Origin: Anisakis pegreffii
Lineage: Eukaryota; Nematoda; Chromadorea; Rhabditida; Anisakidae
DNA: 64,000 bases
Reading direction: 5' to 3'
NCBI GenBank assembly: GCA_035041965.1
Contig: JAPYMA010001618.1
Span: 1 to 64,000 of the forward strand
This document shows positions 41,501 through 56,500 of the stretch, piece after piece; position 1 is the stretch's first letter, and every line of letters begins with the position of its first letter. The notes below the pieces were generated by a model. The model saw only the letters and a list, made by a program, of their open reading frames with translations. It was not told the DNA's origin and ran no database searches. The translations under genes were made by a program, and so were the position numbers.

Positions 41501-44500
41501 ATCTCTATGTTGTATGGCCTATTTGAGCTGTGTAGATTCATTGTTGCAGTAGCACAATTTAGCACGCTTAACGTTTTTTTTCACATCATATAAGATTTTA
41601 AGTATCCTCCCGGTGATAATACTCTCACTTAATAATAACAGCTTCTTCACACAATGACACTTCAGTTCAATTACATAATACTTCGCAGATTTTTCTGCAC
41701 ACCACAACTTCATCGAACCAGTTATATTTGAAGTGGTTCTAATGGAAAAACTAATATAGGCCAAAACTAACTATAAACCTCCTGCTCATACTCAATAGAT
41801 TGAGCAGAAATCTCTCTTAAGATGTTTCTGATTCAACTCCTCTCTTTCGAATAATCTGATAGTTTTATTGCATTATTTCTGGAATTCACCATGGTCTTTC
41901 AGATTCCTTTGACCATTGCTTCTCACGTTCTCACCAGACAATTTAGCAGGTCATTTTTCTTACCGTTAACGTTTGTGGATGCTCATGCAAAGAGTCTCAG
42001 TTCAAAGTATCGATAAACCAGTCTCACTGGCCATATCAAGCTTCAATGCTCTCGAACTTCTCACTGAGGAGTCTTCAACTGCTGATTCACGTCAGAATTG
42101 CGATAGAACAATCAAATTCCTGGACAACGACATGTGTATATGCCGTGACAGCACTGATTATTCATTGGCGCTATCTCACAGCCACTGTGTCACTGATTAC
42201 ACTCGTAGCTGCCCCGAAATTCTGATAAGAGTTCGCCTCAGTTGCTTGCCCACAATCTTCCTCTATTCAGTTTTCTTCTATTGATTTCTCACTTAGTTAG
42301 ATAAACTACTACTGTCAACTGATGATACTTTTTGTGTATGCTAAACAAAAAATTTTGGCATTATTCAGATCGAATATTCCCTCAAAATTTCCCTAAGTTC
42401 ATTTCGATTTCGTTGCTATTCCAATTTCTCGCAGCATTTGCCTATGTCATCGCAACAACATCATTCAAATAAATTCACTCGTGCTTACATAAAATAGTTA
42501 TTCGAAAAGATGACCTTCTGATCATCGGTTGCCTGCTTGATTACAAAAAAGTAGTAGTGCGCTGTTGATATTGTGATAAAGATTGATTACGCTAGCAAGT
42601 TGCTCTAATCAATAGCTTGGATCGGTATTGTAAAACTGAGCTCTTGAACGGAGCATTTTTTAGGGACTCAATGAAACGGAAAATTTTTAGAAATCATTCT
42701 ACCATTATCAACGCTTTCAATTACTCATAAAATATCAATGAAAACGAGTTGAACGTTACGTTATTTTTTTTAAGCAATTAACTAAAGCAAATTAACTCAT
42801 TCATACTAATAATTTTATGACTTTCTGCACTTCTTTTTTCACTCGACAACAATCTAGAGATGAGTCTTTTTGCGTCCATATCACAAAATTTTCCAGCATC
42901 ATCAGCTCGTTCATTCGCACATTTTCAAACGAAAATCCAAAACGTTTTTTTTTGTTTTTTCAATATTTCACATGTCATTGAAAGTTTATGTTGAAAATGT
43001 TACACATTGAGTACATCATTTCTCAGACGCAAATTTTATGCTCGAAACAATTGCTAAACTCTACATTTGCTGATGGTTTCATGAACGATGAATGCGTTTT
43101 GCAAAATTGACAATCTCATGATGCTTATGAATGTTTCAAAATGACGTTCAAAATTATTCTAGTGCAAAACAAACTCACAATTTAAACCTTCCTTATCAAT
43201 GCTTCATTTCCTAGGGCGGCTGATTTGAGTTGCTCTATCCGACCGATGGCTTTCTGAAACTCTTCCCCAGTCCTGCCACTCTTCCAGCTGCTCCACGGAG
43301 CGCTCGATAAGAGTTGAATTTCAACTCCCTTGCTGATCACTCTGAAAATCCAGAGAAGATGGCCTGTTATTCGAAGGAATCGCTTGCACTAAGCAAAATA
43401 ATTGCGCGTAACTTTATAAGAATTGAGTCGACGAATTAACTTTTAGTTTGCTCCATTGAAGGAACAAGTCAGTCACTAGAAGTGGTTTGCATCATCACGC
43501 ATTAAGCACTTACTAACAAGTCGTTATTATTTCTAAACAATTTTTTCGAAAGTTATTCATCGGTTTGCAGAGTGAAATAAACAAATCGCATACTTTTCAG
43601 CCATTTGTTTATCGTTTCTCGCTTTTCTTCTCGCAAGTGTAACACGTTCAAGTCTGTCTTCATCATCATTCTCGTTTTTCAACTCCAAGCTATCATCCAC
43701 TTTTTTTTGCCCGATCATCTATGAAGTAGTTTGCTAAAAATTCATCATTCAAAAAATTATGCCTATCGATTTTCGTCGAATCAGTGCAGTTTCGTGTTCT
43801 CATTAACAATCAAGTATGAATGAGTTCTCGTCAAATTCATTTCCACATTTATTTCCACATCCTCTGAATCCATTAACATTAGGCATACCAATCGAAAACG
43901 TTTGAGCATTCACTTCACATGAACAGTGTGTAAGACAAAAAATTTCTTCATTATTATTCGATCTGTTTTTGTAGAGCTGGATATTCATTTTAAGTCACGA
44001 TATTAATTTTTTTTCCAACATCCGCATTCCTTCTCATAGTTTAGGCGCATTCTTTTGGATATGCTTACATACACATTTCTTCAATAAATCATTTGAGATT
44101 TTAGGAAAGTATGCGCATACTCAAATGAGTTTTTCAAAATATCTACCATACGATGAAGCACAATGAATGATCTTCTGCATGTCAATGATGTGGTAGTTAG
44201 TGTTTTGCAGTCAATGAATTGATATGAGTGAGTGAGTCATTATTTACATCGATCGTATCATCGCAAAAGTTTCTTTAAAAAAACATTTTCTTATTCTTCT
44301 AGTACGGGGATGTAAGTGACGATCAAATTGTCCACTGTAATAATTAGCTAGCAAATGAGAGATGCACAAGCTGTGTGAAGCTTTTTAAAACCGATCAATT
44401 TTTCTGCACACGACATCGTTACTGTCATTGGGAGAGTCACACTAGCATAAATAAATCTTCGACAATCCCAATAGCTGCAGCACGCATATAATCTCATAAT

Positions 44501-47500
44501 ATCTTTGCTGATGTTCTAGAAGATATTTTTCAATTGCAAGAGTTTTTAGACTGCTTATCGTGATCTGTAGAGGCTTTTTTTGCTGCTAGTTCCAGAGTAT
44601 GCGACCATATTGTCGTTGTCGTGCAATAGGAACTCTTCAAACACGATTCCGTAACGCTTCTTTTGATCAAAAACCCTAAGTACTTCAGTGGTGTCTTTGA
44701 AGTGACTGCAAAAAACACTTTGCGGCTACCTTATGGCTTTTTTTTTTAAATGAACATTTTCACTTTTTTCCCATTGTTTATGAATTTTTGGTTGTTTGTG
44801 TTCTGTTAAATGTTTACCAAACTTCGTCGAAATTTATGAACAGATTAGCGCAATCTGCTGACTGGTAGTTAGTCATAGACCGTAGTTTTTAAGGCAACAG
44901 ATGATTTCAAGTATAAAAAAAAGAAAACAAAAAATTCGATAAAGCCGCCCGCAATTTTAAGGCGATTAGCACGGTAGGCAACATTTCGCACGAGAATTAT
45001 CACATCAAGTTTTTCTTAAATTCATTCACATTCATTTCGTTTATTTTCGACGAGCAATTCAAGTGTTTATAATTTAAGCAAAATAGTCGAATTCATTCAC
45101 ATAGCTGCCGTAAAAACAAACTTCTCTGCGCTCGTCTCTGGGAAATTGAATGAAAATGATCACGCATACCCAACTAGAACATCGATGAATTTGAGTAGAG
45201 GTTAACGATTTACGCTGTTATAACATCGAAATCTTCGTCAATGGGCGATCACTTTTTTCGGACTCCATGAAGCTATACAGTGAGCGGCATACACCGAATA
45301 TAGTCATGAAATAACTGAAAAAACTGAATTGCATTTGCTAGCTGTACGGAAATATTTCAAGTATCTTAAGAATACTGATGAAATCACAGCTTTCAGTTTG
45401 GATATTCTCATTTCCAGCGGTGACACGCAACCACCAAAAAGTTCACAAAACGAACTCAACACGTCGATATAATCATCGTATTCATTCACACTTCTACGAT
45501 ATCACAGTGAATTTTTCGCTACAAACATTGCAAATCTTGCGATTTTCTGAGCATCTGAAAAAAAATACATTTCAAATTAACTGAAAATTTGCAATGATTT
45601 GTTGCGTTTCGTAAAGACGGCCAAAAAAATCGAATCAGTTCGTATGAAAATCTCGTAAGAAGTGATTTATGTTTTCGTTGATAATGTAGTTGATATTATT
45701 AATCAGTCGAATTAAGTGCATATAAATGAAGCTTGTTAGAAATCGTTTTCAAATCTTTGATTTTCTGATGATTTATGAACAGCGAATCAAAAAGCAAATC
45801 ATCAGAATAACAGAACAACTTTGACTGAGTTGAATCAAGCAGACAGCAATGATAAGAGTGAATCTATTGGAATCATTAGAAATTTTGCGATTGACTCGAG
45901 TCATTTGGATCGAAAAGTTCTCTGAGAAATTGAACCTCATTATACGAAGATATGACTCATTTGAGGATTTTGATGAATAGTTGGGCCACATTCTTGTTGT
46001 GTCACGATCAGCGATTAGGATCGTTTGTTGTATCACTGTATCGATCACTTAAGATATGACTGAATGGCTGAATTAGTAGATAGTGAAGTTTTAGAAGTAA
46101 AAAATCACCAACACAGTTACCTACGTTGGTGGTCATTTTTTTGGTATTATCCTGAAATTGTGAGTGAATTTCGCACCGGTGTACACGAAAAACAGCAAGC
46201 AGTAAATTTGTGTTATTGCAGCTGTTCTTTGAATTAGTCATAAATATCAGTGCACTAATACCATTACAGCTGTGCGGTGTGCTCTAGTTGAGTAAACCAA
46301 ATACCGTGTGCTCATTAATATTGAGCACTTTTATGGTCATTTCAACATTAGGTGCTTAAAATAACAGAGTTAGTTCATTTCAAAATATTTAAACTACAAG
46401 TTAGCTATGCTTGTGCGGACAAATCTCTCTGTGTGTGTGCAAAACAGCTGCACTCAATGATGGCACATTTGTTGTATAATGATACTGAACCGAATCAGTA
46501 GTCACTACCTAAACTGCAAAATTGTTCGTGAAAAAAGTGTCGTTTTGTATTTTTCCGGCTCAAAATTTTGATAGACCCTCGCATGTTTCTGCAATTAACT
46601 CAATTTTACAATTGAAATGAAATGAGCACATTACTGAATGCTTTCTAAAAACAGGAACATCCAATAGACACTCATTCGATTGCATGATCGCATGCATCAT
46701 AAAATTTCATCAATACCATTCATTCACAACAATAAATCCAATAAATTCGGATCAATTCTCAAATTCGAGCATCCAGAAGCAGAAAAAAAATATATCTCTG
46801 ACGTGCTGTTGCAAATTCTGCGCTCGAATTGTTCCAATAGATTTTTGCAAATAACTCACTTACCTTCAGAGATAGATGGTCGGTCCTTTCTTGTTGTTTC
46901 TGTTTCATCATGAGACAACAAAATGCTGGCTTCTCTTTGATCTATGTTGCGAGCAATTCTTTGATTATGCAGCTAAAACAAAGCGTTCATGCGATCAGTC
47001 AGCATCGATGAAACGTTCCCATCGCTGCACATCGGCAAATCTGAATATTCATCAAGTCGGTATTCACTGATCAAACTAGTACAATACAACGGCCTAATAT
47101 TCAAACAACTGTTCAAATTACAAACGCATCAAAATAGTTTTCTCATAGAACGAGCCACCAGCGGCCGTTGATGTTTTTTCGCTCATATGAACGCATTTTT
47201 TGGACATTCATTGAAAGGAAGTCTCTAAAATGAATTGTATACATTATTTATGTCGGATTTTTTTTGTTGCAAAGATGCTGATGAGAATATACAAATGGTT
47301 TATAATCGTTTCCTGAAAGAAATAATGATTCTATGCATAGACTATAATATGTCTACAGAGCATCAGATTTGTGTGATGTGTATATCATTTTTCTTCGTTT
47401 CTTAAGTCAAAAGCCAAATGAATGAACAAAACGGCTGTTCTCTAATACCACTTTACTTTTTATTGGATCACTGAAGGCGTGGTTATTTGCCGCCTTCAAA

Positions 47501-50500
47501 TGTAATCGGTTATCGATGCTCGAGGAATCTATTAAAGGGTCGTTCGAAATGACTTGTCGTTCACTAACTGATTGGATATTTGATCAGCCATCATCATGAT
47601 CTCAAGTCTCCGTCAAAAGTGGCAATAATTGTGGCCAGATATCATGGTACACTACATTGGCGCTTAGGCTTAGACTTAGGCTCATTTCAGGACACCATCT
47701 ATTGGTTGTTGAACGGAAAACTCACCCTAGTATATGCCTCAGCCTAAGCCTAAGCCCAGATGTAATAGATCGCGATATCCCGCTCTGTTTATCGCCCTTC
47801 TTGGACATCTTCGGTAATGCTGATCGACTTTTGAGATCAGTTGACTTACCTCCAAATTCATCCAGATTTCGGATTCTTTTCTCCAGCTCCAGATCATTCC
47901 AGATTGGATTTTGTTTAATTGACCGTTCAGTCTTTGGCTTAACTCATCCTCATGATTCCTTATAAAAATTTATCGATAACCGCACTTGCAATGTATTGTA
48001 TAAAATTATTCAAGTGGACTTACACTGTTTTTCGTCTTTCAGTCGTAATGGATGTTTCAGTTAGGCCTATAAGATTAATCTCACCGTTGGTATCCCAATA
48101 ATTTCTATCCATAAATAATCTCTCGTTCACTATGTTAACTACGAATAGGCAACTTAGACATCGTACTCTTCAATCATTTATTCGGTCTATCTGGAGCATC
48201 TTGCATGCTTACGCTTCTTAATCTATGCATTTCACTTCTATTCATATGATCCTGTTGCCGTCTCAAATTTATCTATGTGTTCGTTTGTTATGTTGCCCGA
48301 TTGCAGAGCTTTCTTGTAGCTGCACGTTTTTTATCCGTATTAGCGCAACTGATGGCACCAAATCATGTATTCTTCGTTCGTTCACTTATGACAACTGTTT
48401 CGTCGACAGCGTCGAAAAAAATAAGCTTTTTTCAAATGGGATCCATTCGAGAATTCAATTTCAAAACACGAATGATCGAGTGGGATGTAGAGTGTGGATG
48501 ATTTAAGCACTAACTAGGCACTTATTGATTTGATGAAATATTTATAGCTAAGCTCAAAACAATCAGAAAATAAAAAAAACAAAATATTTTCTGCTTTCAA
48601 TAAATTTCATTTCATTAGCTCATCAACGTGCATTTTTCTCATGACGAAAGAAATTTTTTGCTTATGCTCGTCAATTCGACCGGAACTTTCGATGTTTCGG
48701 TGTGTTTTCAAAGAATCATCATCCAGTCCGAGTGAATCGCTCTGCACAATCGCTTTGTTTATCTCAGACGAGCAAACCATACTGCATTGGTTCAAATGCG
48801 TTCTAGGATAATCTAGAACGTAACGTTTTCACCTCAAACTTTTCATCCCTGTTATATTATAGTTTTTTCTAGTGGATTAGTTTTTTTAAATATCAAATGA
48901 CTGATGACAATTACGAATTTCTATTGTTTCACATAGCCACATTCCAGTGAAACTCACAGTTTTGTACGCCTGCATCTAATCGTCAGCGTTAAACTGTTTG
49001 TATAGTGGGGCATTGTGAATAATTACTTCCAAACATTATCTGCTTCGAACAATGAACCAAAGCCATTAACTAATGAATGGATTTGATCATTTGAATATAA
49101 TTCGTTTACAAATGTTTATTTGCGTTCTGTCTGACAACCTCTTGAGCTGTACTGATTTATGCAATCAATTAAGCAAAAGATCGCTTTGAGTTTTTGAGTT
49201 TTAAACGGACCAAATCATCAGCTTAGACAAACAGAACACCTCGTCGTGCTCAATCATTCATGATTAGCAGTGATAATGGCTAAGTATTCACCAAAATGCG
49301 TCTTTAATTCACTTATCCTCCAAAAAACAATCCGCTTTTACGATAGCCACTTCATAATTGATTGTTAAATAGCGAACACACCACAAAAAACAATCCATCT
49401 TCCAAATTTTCTTTGTTCTCCGCAAAAATTTTCGTGAAGTTAGCAACAAAACGAAGACCCCGACGTTTCTAGCAAAAATATCAAAACACTCGAAAAACAA
49501 ACATTAAACTTTCAAATAAACTTTTGCTGATTGTGAGCAAAAAGAGCGCAGATAGGTCAGTACCTGGATGTTTTTTGCTGCATTTTTTGTCGTTGGATCG
49601 AGTCGTTTCTTGATTTTCAGCTTTCACAACGTTTCACAACAATCTAATTGATTGAACTCGAGAGTCAACCAGCTTAATCATGGGCAATTTGTAGTCGTGT
49701 TCGTTCGTGATCTGGTGCCGATCGCGTTCATTCATTTCAATTCTCATTTCTCATTTTTTTAATCGTTTCACCTTAACAAATTGATCAGCTAATTGTAAGC
49801 AGTTTGTACCTGGGACCTGGAGCCGAAAGTTTATCCGTTAAAAAAAACGCTACAAATGATATGTTAGCATCATAAATCTTATAGCCGATCAATTCGTATT
49901 GAAGTAAGTTTTAAGTGCGTTCCATCATTCTCATTAACATCGATTTTCATTAACAGTTGTGCAATTAATTCAAGCCTATCTTCACCACCACTCTAGAGTT
50001 CAGCCCAGCAGTCTGACTGCGTTCTCTTTTTCACTTGTATGAAGTGTGTCTTCGATTATTTCTACTATATGATTCAGCTAGTTCGTGCTACTCGAATCCG
50101 ATGACATACCCGATTTTGAGAGTACACTCACCAATGGCTAGTCACGTACGTTCCGGGCAAAATACTCTCTTCAGGTATTTCTTGAACTCTAACGGCACAA
50201 CAATGAGTCCATAATCAATCTAATTTTTGGTCAGTGTGTTTGTTCTGTTTTCGTTGCTGTTGTGTTGTTCGCCGCTTTTTGTTGTTTGATGATAAGATGC
50301 GTGTCGTGTCGATAGCATCAATAGTTCAACGACTTTGGTTGTCGACGATAAATTTTGTCACCTGAATAGTGATGATAAGCTAAAATTTAAACACTCTTTG
50401 ACATCTTTCCGCATGCGAAGAACTAAACGAATAAGTAATTTCTTCTGCAAACACTACAAATGAATATATGAGACGAAATATATGAGCGCTCTGTGTTTCG

Positions 50501-53500
50501 ACAAAAGCGGCGGAAATCGGATGAACCAAAAATAAACAATGGGTGGAATTTATAATTTGTAAGAGCAGTGAGTGAGCGTGATTCACATCCACTGGTATGT
50601 GTTCGTTCCATATGGTCCTTTCCACCTGCTTAAGTGATCCACTTGCATAATCATTTCATACATACATTCTCTTCATATTCTTATTCAATATCATAAGCGA
50701 ATTGTCAGTATTTCAATTAACTCATACAATAGGTTTTTTCGAATTCCTCAAAACATGAAGGTTTGAAATTTCTTTGATAACAGAATAGAGAACACAGATG
50801 AGCTTTCCATTTCATCGTGTTCTCAATTTCGACCGTTCTCCAGTTTGGATTTTAGTGAATCTATAGATTTAATAGCACATGAGTTGAGCTTCCGCACTTA
50901 TTCGAATATGCCGATTTGATCAACATCAAGCGATCGTTCGCACGATAAAATTGGCATTTACTCATTCATATTTGACAAGACGGTGGCTGCAATAGTGCCT
51001 TCGAATGAGCACACAAGCTAGTTATGTGGTGAGAAAGGAGTGGAACAACTGAATAAGACGGATTGAAGAAGTTGCTAAGAAATGCGCAAACATTAGTCAT
51101 GTTGTTGGGTTTGAGAAGTACCTAATTGAATCGAGTCGAACGAACGAACAATGAGGCTATGAGATCAAAAATGTTCACTTGATTTATCTTCTGTAATTCA
51201 ATCGTGTTCCTATTTAAAGGACAACAAGCAAGCAACGAGCAAATGCGAGCAAGTGAACGCAAGCAAGCAATTCATAGGTGTAACTAATGAACTTTTTCGT
51301 TGTCACATTATGCAATAACATTAATATCACAACATAAACTATTAACAAATTTTATTCTCTTCATAAACAAACAAAATCACCACGATTATACAACAACCAA
51401 ATATCTATCCATCCATCCATCCCATCATTCGATTAGTGCACATAACATTACTGGATTGTAGCGTTATGCTGCCTTTACAAGACTTTTACATTCTTTGTTT
51501 GTTACCTTCTTTTTGGTTGTTTATGTTTATTGAGTTGTTACGTTGAGCCGTTTTTAATTGCTTTAAATAGCAATAAAGAAAATACCCTCCATTGAGTTGA
51601 TGAATTGCAACTAATTTAATCGCTTGAATCTTTCCAGCATTGGCACCATTCCTGTCTGCTAGTCCACTCTGGAAATCATCTTAGCAGTATCGCAATTGTT
51701 TTTTTGTTATTTTTTTGAATCAAAGAAACGAGATTACTTCAGTCAAAAGATTAGTTTCCGTCAAAAGAATATTCTTCTTCTGCTCATGTCAGAAGATTAG
51801 TTGAGAAGCAGAGAAGTCAACGACTTGAGCAGTGATTTGCTTGCTTGCGATATTCGATCGAATCATGATGATCATTTTAGGACGTTTTCATTCCTATATA
51901 AACCGATCTCAAACATTCTCAGAAGCTTCGGAGCTTAAGGTATCAAATGTAGTTCGAGAAATCTGAATGACATGGAGTCCTAATAGAACTAGTAAACTGC
52001 AGAATGTATCAAGCGAACCTAAGTTATTCATAAATTTTGACGTAGATTTTGTTAGAATTGTTGTTTAGCATTTCAAGACATAAATGGAATCAATCGCTGC
52101 TGCTAAATGCACAGAAACGAAATCAACTTCAAGCACTATCGACTAGTAGGAAATGAAAAGGTATTCGTACGATTCGTATTTTTATAAGTACCATATTATG
52201 CGCTGCGTTTAAGCTATATATATATCGTTCAACCTACGCTACTGCTCATATGTTTCTATTACTATTCATTACAACACAATATCTTTCAATTTTTCTGAAT
52301 ATCTCCTGCATCTTAATTCGTTTCTTTCCATATGAATTGTGATGAAGACTGACTATTTGTTTTTTCGTTGCGTTACCATCTTTATGCGTTCATTTCTGTA
52401 TTATGATCCGAAACGCAACAGATGTTTCAGCTTTCAACATTTCAACTGAAATGTTGAAGCAAAAGCTTCAAGATGATGAGGGATTAGATATAAGAAATGA
52501 GACGAATTGAATGTGAAATGAAACGTGCGAATGATTAAGTGAATGAATTAATTTGTTATACTCGATCACTCACAATTTTCTCAGCAAAAATCTTCGATTG
52601 GAAAAAAAATCTATCTTTAATGATAATCATTAAAGTTTCAAATGAATCATTCACATTTTGTTTCAGCTTCTCTGTGCGCTTTTCGCAATCACTCCAATAA
52701 AGTTTCAATTTTGGCAGTTTTCTTGATCATTGAATAATCAGCGTTCCAATCTTGAACTCTCTTGTTCGTTCTTCTTTTTTAGGGCAATAATGTCACAGTA
52801 TTATTAACCGAACAGATGAAATTGCAGCCAAATTTGTTTACTGACAGAAATTTCGAACACATTTAGTAGCCATAACTAATGTAATTCTTGTTTCGCTTTT
52901 ACTACCAACTGATTCAAATCAAATCGAAATTTGTTTTGTATTGCAAAAAAATAGCTTCTGAATACACATGGTTTATATACTTGCTGCACCGCTGCAAACT
53001 TCGTGATCGAATGTTGCAATGTAGATGCGATTATGCGCATCCACTGAGAATAAAACAAAAAAAAGCGAATCAAAACAGCTTACTTACGCGATCATCGCTT
53101 TTTGCCAAACACATTCAACGAATCAACTCCATACGTGCAGCAGTTTCTCATCATCATCATCGCCCACGATATCGAATCACTTGATTCAGTCGAATAATCA
53201 AAACCAATCTCACCAAATCTCGAGGAAAATCAAAAACAGACGTTGTTTCCTGTCTCAGATCAGTACCAAATGTGAACTTTGTCTGTGGAAACGAATTAAT
53301 GTGGAAACTTTCAAATTCTGTGGTTAAGATCTTCTGAAGTGTTTCTTCAACTTTTTATGCCTCTTGAACAACAAAACAATAAAAATACGTATAGTTCAGC
53401 AATGTTTTAGCAATAATTTTTCTTTGAGCACACATTATTGTCTTACTATGTTGCAGATTTTGTACGTCTTAAAAACCAATTGAACCGATCAAATTAAAGC

Positions 53501-56500
53501 ATTCAGTCTGATTCGAACCATACGAATTCTCACTCATCCACATCCGCTCTTCTTTATCGTCCTTCATTCATCCATCATAAAACCCCAGCAAACACCCTAT
53601 CCTGAGGCATTCACAAGTTTTGCTCCTCAACTGCTGGTCGTTGGCTCTCAGCTCACCTCAAGCCTGCCAGTCTTCGAGCTCTTAGATTTTCTCTTTGCTA
53701 ATTCTTAGATTTAACTTGGTCGTTACTGAATGGCGTTTGATGCTCGATTTGTCTTGATAAATTGATAATTTCATCTTCTTATTGTGATAAGAACATTCAA
53801 ATGATAGACCGACTCACTGGTAGAATCTGGTGATTGCAGAAAAGTCTCAGAGTTGAGGGGAATACTCCCTGAACACCCGAGGTGAGCTCGTTCTCCTTGA
53901 TTAGAGTTCCGATTGCATTGTTCATCAGTGATGAGACGTTGTTAAAATGGCACTGCCGAAACCCGGTTTGGGATAGTGAATTGGAGAATCGTATACGAGT
54001 CCAAATTCCTGCAACAAATCAGCAATTCCAGTAATCAGCTCTGATGTAAATTCTGTACTTCAGTACACCCTTATCATTACCGAAATCTGCTGACGTACAA
54101 CACCAACATCGAAGAATTTTGCCTTTCTTTGGTATTCGTCTTGTTTGTGACAGTGTTTGTATAAGATTACATCATGCGTCAGCATATTTCAGTAAACCAA
54201 ATAATAAAAACCAAGAAAAAAAGTGATCCATCAAATTGTTCTATCAGATATCATCAGATATCTGATAGAAGAATTTGATAGATCACTTTTTTTCAGATTT
54301 ATGAACTGGTTTGTTATGTTTATCACCATTGCCATTTCGGTAAACCATGCCCATTGGAATGGAATCACCGTTGAATCACTCCTCCTTCAAACACATATAA
54401 ACCATTCCGCTGCTTATAATTTATTATCCTACTTTGCACTCGAAATAGATCATTGTGTTTCCTCCTCTGCGCCCATTGTTGCTACCTTCTGATGTTGGCA
54501 TTCAAAACATCCTGATGACTCATTTATAAGGTGATCATTTACTATAAGGTGATGCGATTTGTTTATGCACTGTATGTTTGCATAAAACATAACGGTCATC
54601 GTTTGTGAGCATAAGATGCGCTTATTGGTAAACATTATATTAAGCGATTGTCAACATTATCATAGCGAATCCATTAGAGCGGTCATCTGTCGCAATTCAG
54701 CTCATTTATCGAATATTTCAGAATGATTTGAGCTAGGTTAGGTGATCATTTAGAAATAGTACTGTTATTTTGTTCATCGATTCATTCTTCAATTTTGCCT
54801 CAGTGGATTCTCGTGTGGGTTCATGCGAGAATCTTAATATGCTAGCAGGCAGTTGCGTGACAAAGTCAACGATCTCATGCATTTCTATCGGTTCATCTGA
54901 TAATCTTCCTGGCTGATTGTGTTGTGGCATGCAAATTTCGCCCGCTGTTAGCGTCATTTTCGTCGTTATGATTGTATTCAACCATTATCAATATGATAAC
55001 CAGTGAATCGTTCGAAAGCTGAAGAATTTTTTAAAACCAAAAACTTCACCAACTTTCTTTAAAAATTCCTCCAATAGCAAGAAGTATCACAAGTCATGTA
55101 GGATACTGACATCTTCATCATGAAAAAAGCAATGAATAACAGTAGGTGAACGTTCATATTGATCGCTTCACTGCTAAAATATCTTCTGCTCGATCGAACG
55201 TGATCAGTTTCAGTCAGTTGCTAGGGCTTTTATGACGTCGCGTTTTTTTTTTCGCGATAATTCTCATTTTGCATCGATAAAATCTTTTCTGCATGCTTGT
55301 TATTATCTGCATCATCACTGTTAGCATTGCAGTCGGAAGGAATCTCATCCACTATTGAATCTCATCCACTGAAGATGTTTTGAGCCATTCATTTCAGTCA
55401 GTTCAATGTCATGTGAATTTTTATGAGAATATTTCTTGAATTTCATTCCATGTGAAACAAAAAAAATGCATTTTTCAAAGCGATCATTCCTCATTGTTTC
55501 TACCAATTTCTGCAATGGACCGTGTCATTTTCATTCTTCTGTCAGTGGGTAATTTCAGTTTAGCCTTCGTTCTTATTCTCATAATGCACAAAAGGTATGA
55601 ATTCCTTGCTTTTGACGAATTCAATACTTCCTCCTAACATTACGTTTGCTTATAAACCGTCTGATTATGAAAGCGTTCGCATTTTTGCAACCTAGACTCG
55701 TCGTTCTCAAGTTAAAATGATAGCAAAAACAGTGAGGATGAATTCTTTATCAATAATTCCTAATAATAACGTTCACTTCCCCTATAACTAGTAGCTCAAT
55801 AATGTGATTTGTGTAGATTAATAGATAAATGCGCTCAGCAACTCGTGTTAGCTTGCTTCCAGCCATATCGTCACCTTGCTACGGGAAAACCTCGTGAATC
55901 ATCTTTTGAAGCGATCGCATTTTACCGAATATATGTGAACGCGATGTAGTTGCATTACGCATTTGACTGTCATGGACGTTTCAGGAGGTAAATTGCGAGG
56001 AGTTGAATCTTTTGTGATAGCGTTGAGGGTGATTAAAGGTACGAACTCAACAACAAATTCAGCGAAATGGTGATAATGCCATTACGTACGGCATTATCCA
56101 TTTCCGCCATCTCCGTTCTTGTGCTTCTCGCTTCTTTTACTGCTCATGTGCAATGTACCGTTGCTGCAAAACCTTCATCAACCAAACAGAATGTTGAAGA
56201 TTTGATCATTGACGAAGGCTTTCTCTTGACAACCGTTAAGCAACAGTCTCCGAAAGCTGCTAATAATCAACCGAAAAGCGTTAATACGACGACTATCGTT
56301 AATAATACGAGCAAAATTACTAACGACAAGAAACACAATGATAATGGTGGTGATCGAGTGACAGCAAAAGCCTCTGAAAGCAAGCAACAACAACAACAGA
56401 AGAAGCAGCAGCAGCTGTCATCTCCTGCAAAGAAAAACCCGCTCAAGACATACATTACCGGCACCAAAAATGCTCCAGTCACAGGATTGGAACGATCCAA

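Larger units (their letters stand above)
39585..56066 (+). other. Large intron interrupting TSPN (flank of promoter C)
   Basis: About 16.5 kb without an exon that fits the TSPN phase 0 junction. It contains a 22-base palindrome (40001), telomere-like copies (47662-47758), a 38-bp hairpin (54215-54294), two protein-like minus-strand traces (about 43190-43341 and 53800-54160), and a short hydrophobic plus-strand candidate exon (55515-55594). The promoter for exon C should be near its right end. Confidence 0.5.

Noticed and set aside
41973..42284. 103-codon frame with several cysteines
   Set aside because: Cys-rich middle is suggestive, but no signal peptide exon or in-phase junction could be found.
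47657..47965. 102-codon frame starting in telomere-like repeats
   Set aside because: The Arg-Leu repeat at its start comes from TTAGGC copies; not a gene.
51405..51424. atcc tetranucleotide run, and the ggat run near 670
   Set aside because: Short simple repeats without further structure.
52433..52458. Small inverted repeat ttcaacatttca/tgaaatgttgaa
   Set aside because: Twelve-base arms with a tiny loop are expected now and then by chance in AT-rich DNA.
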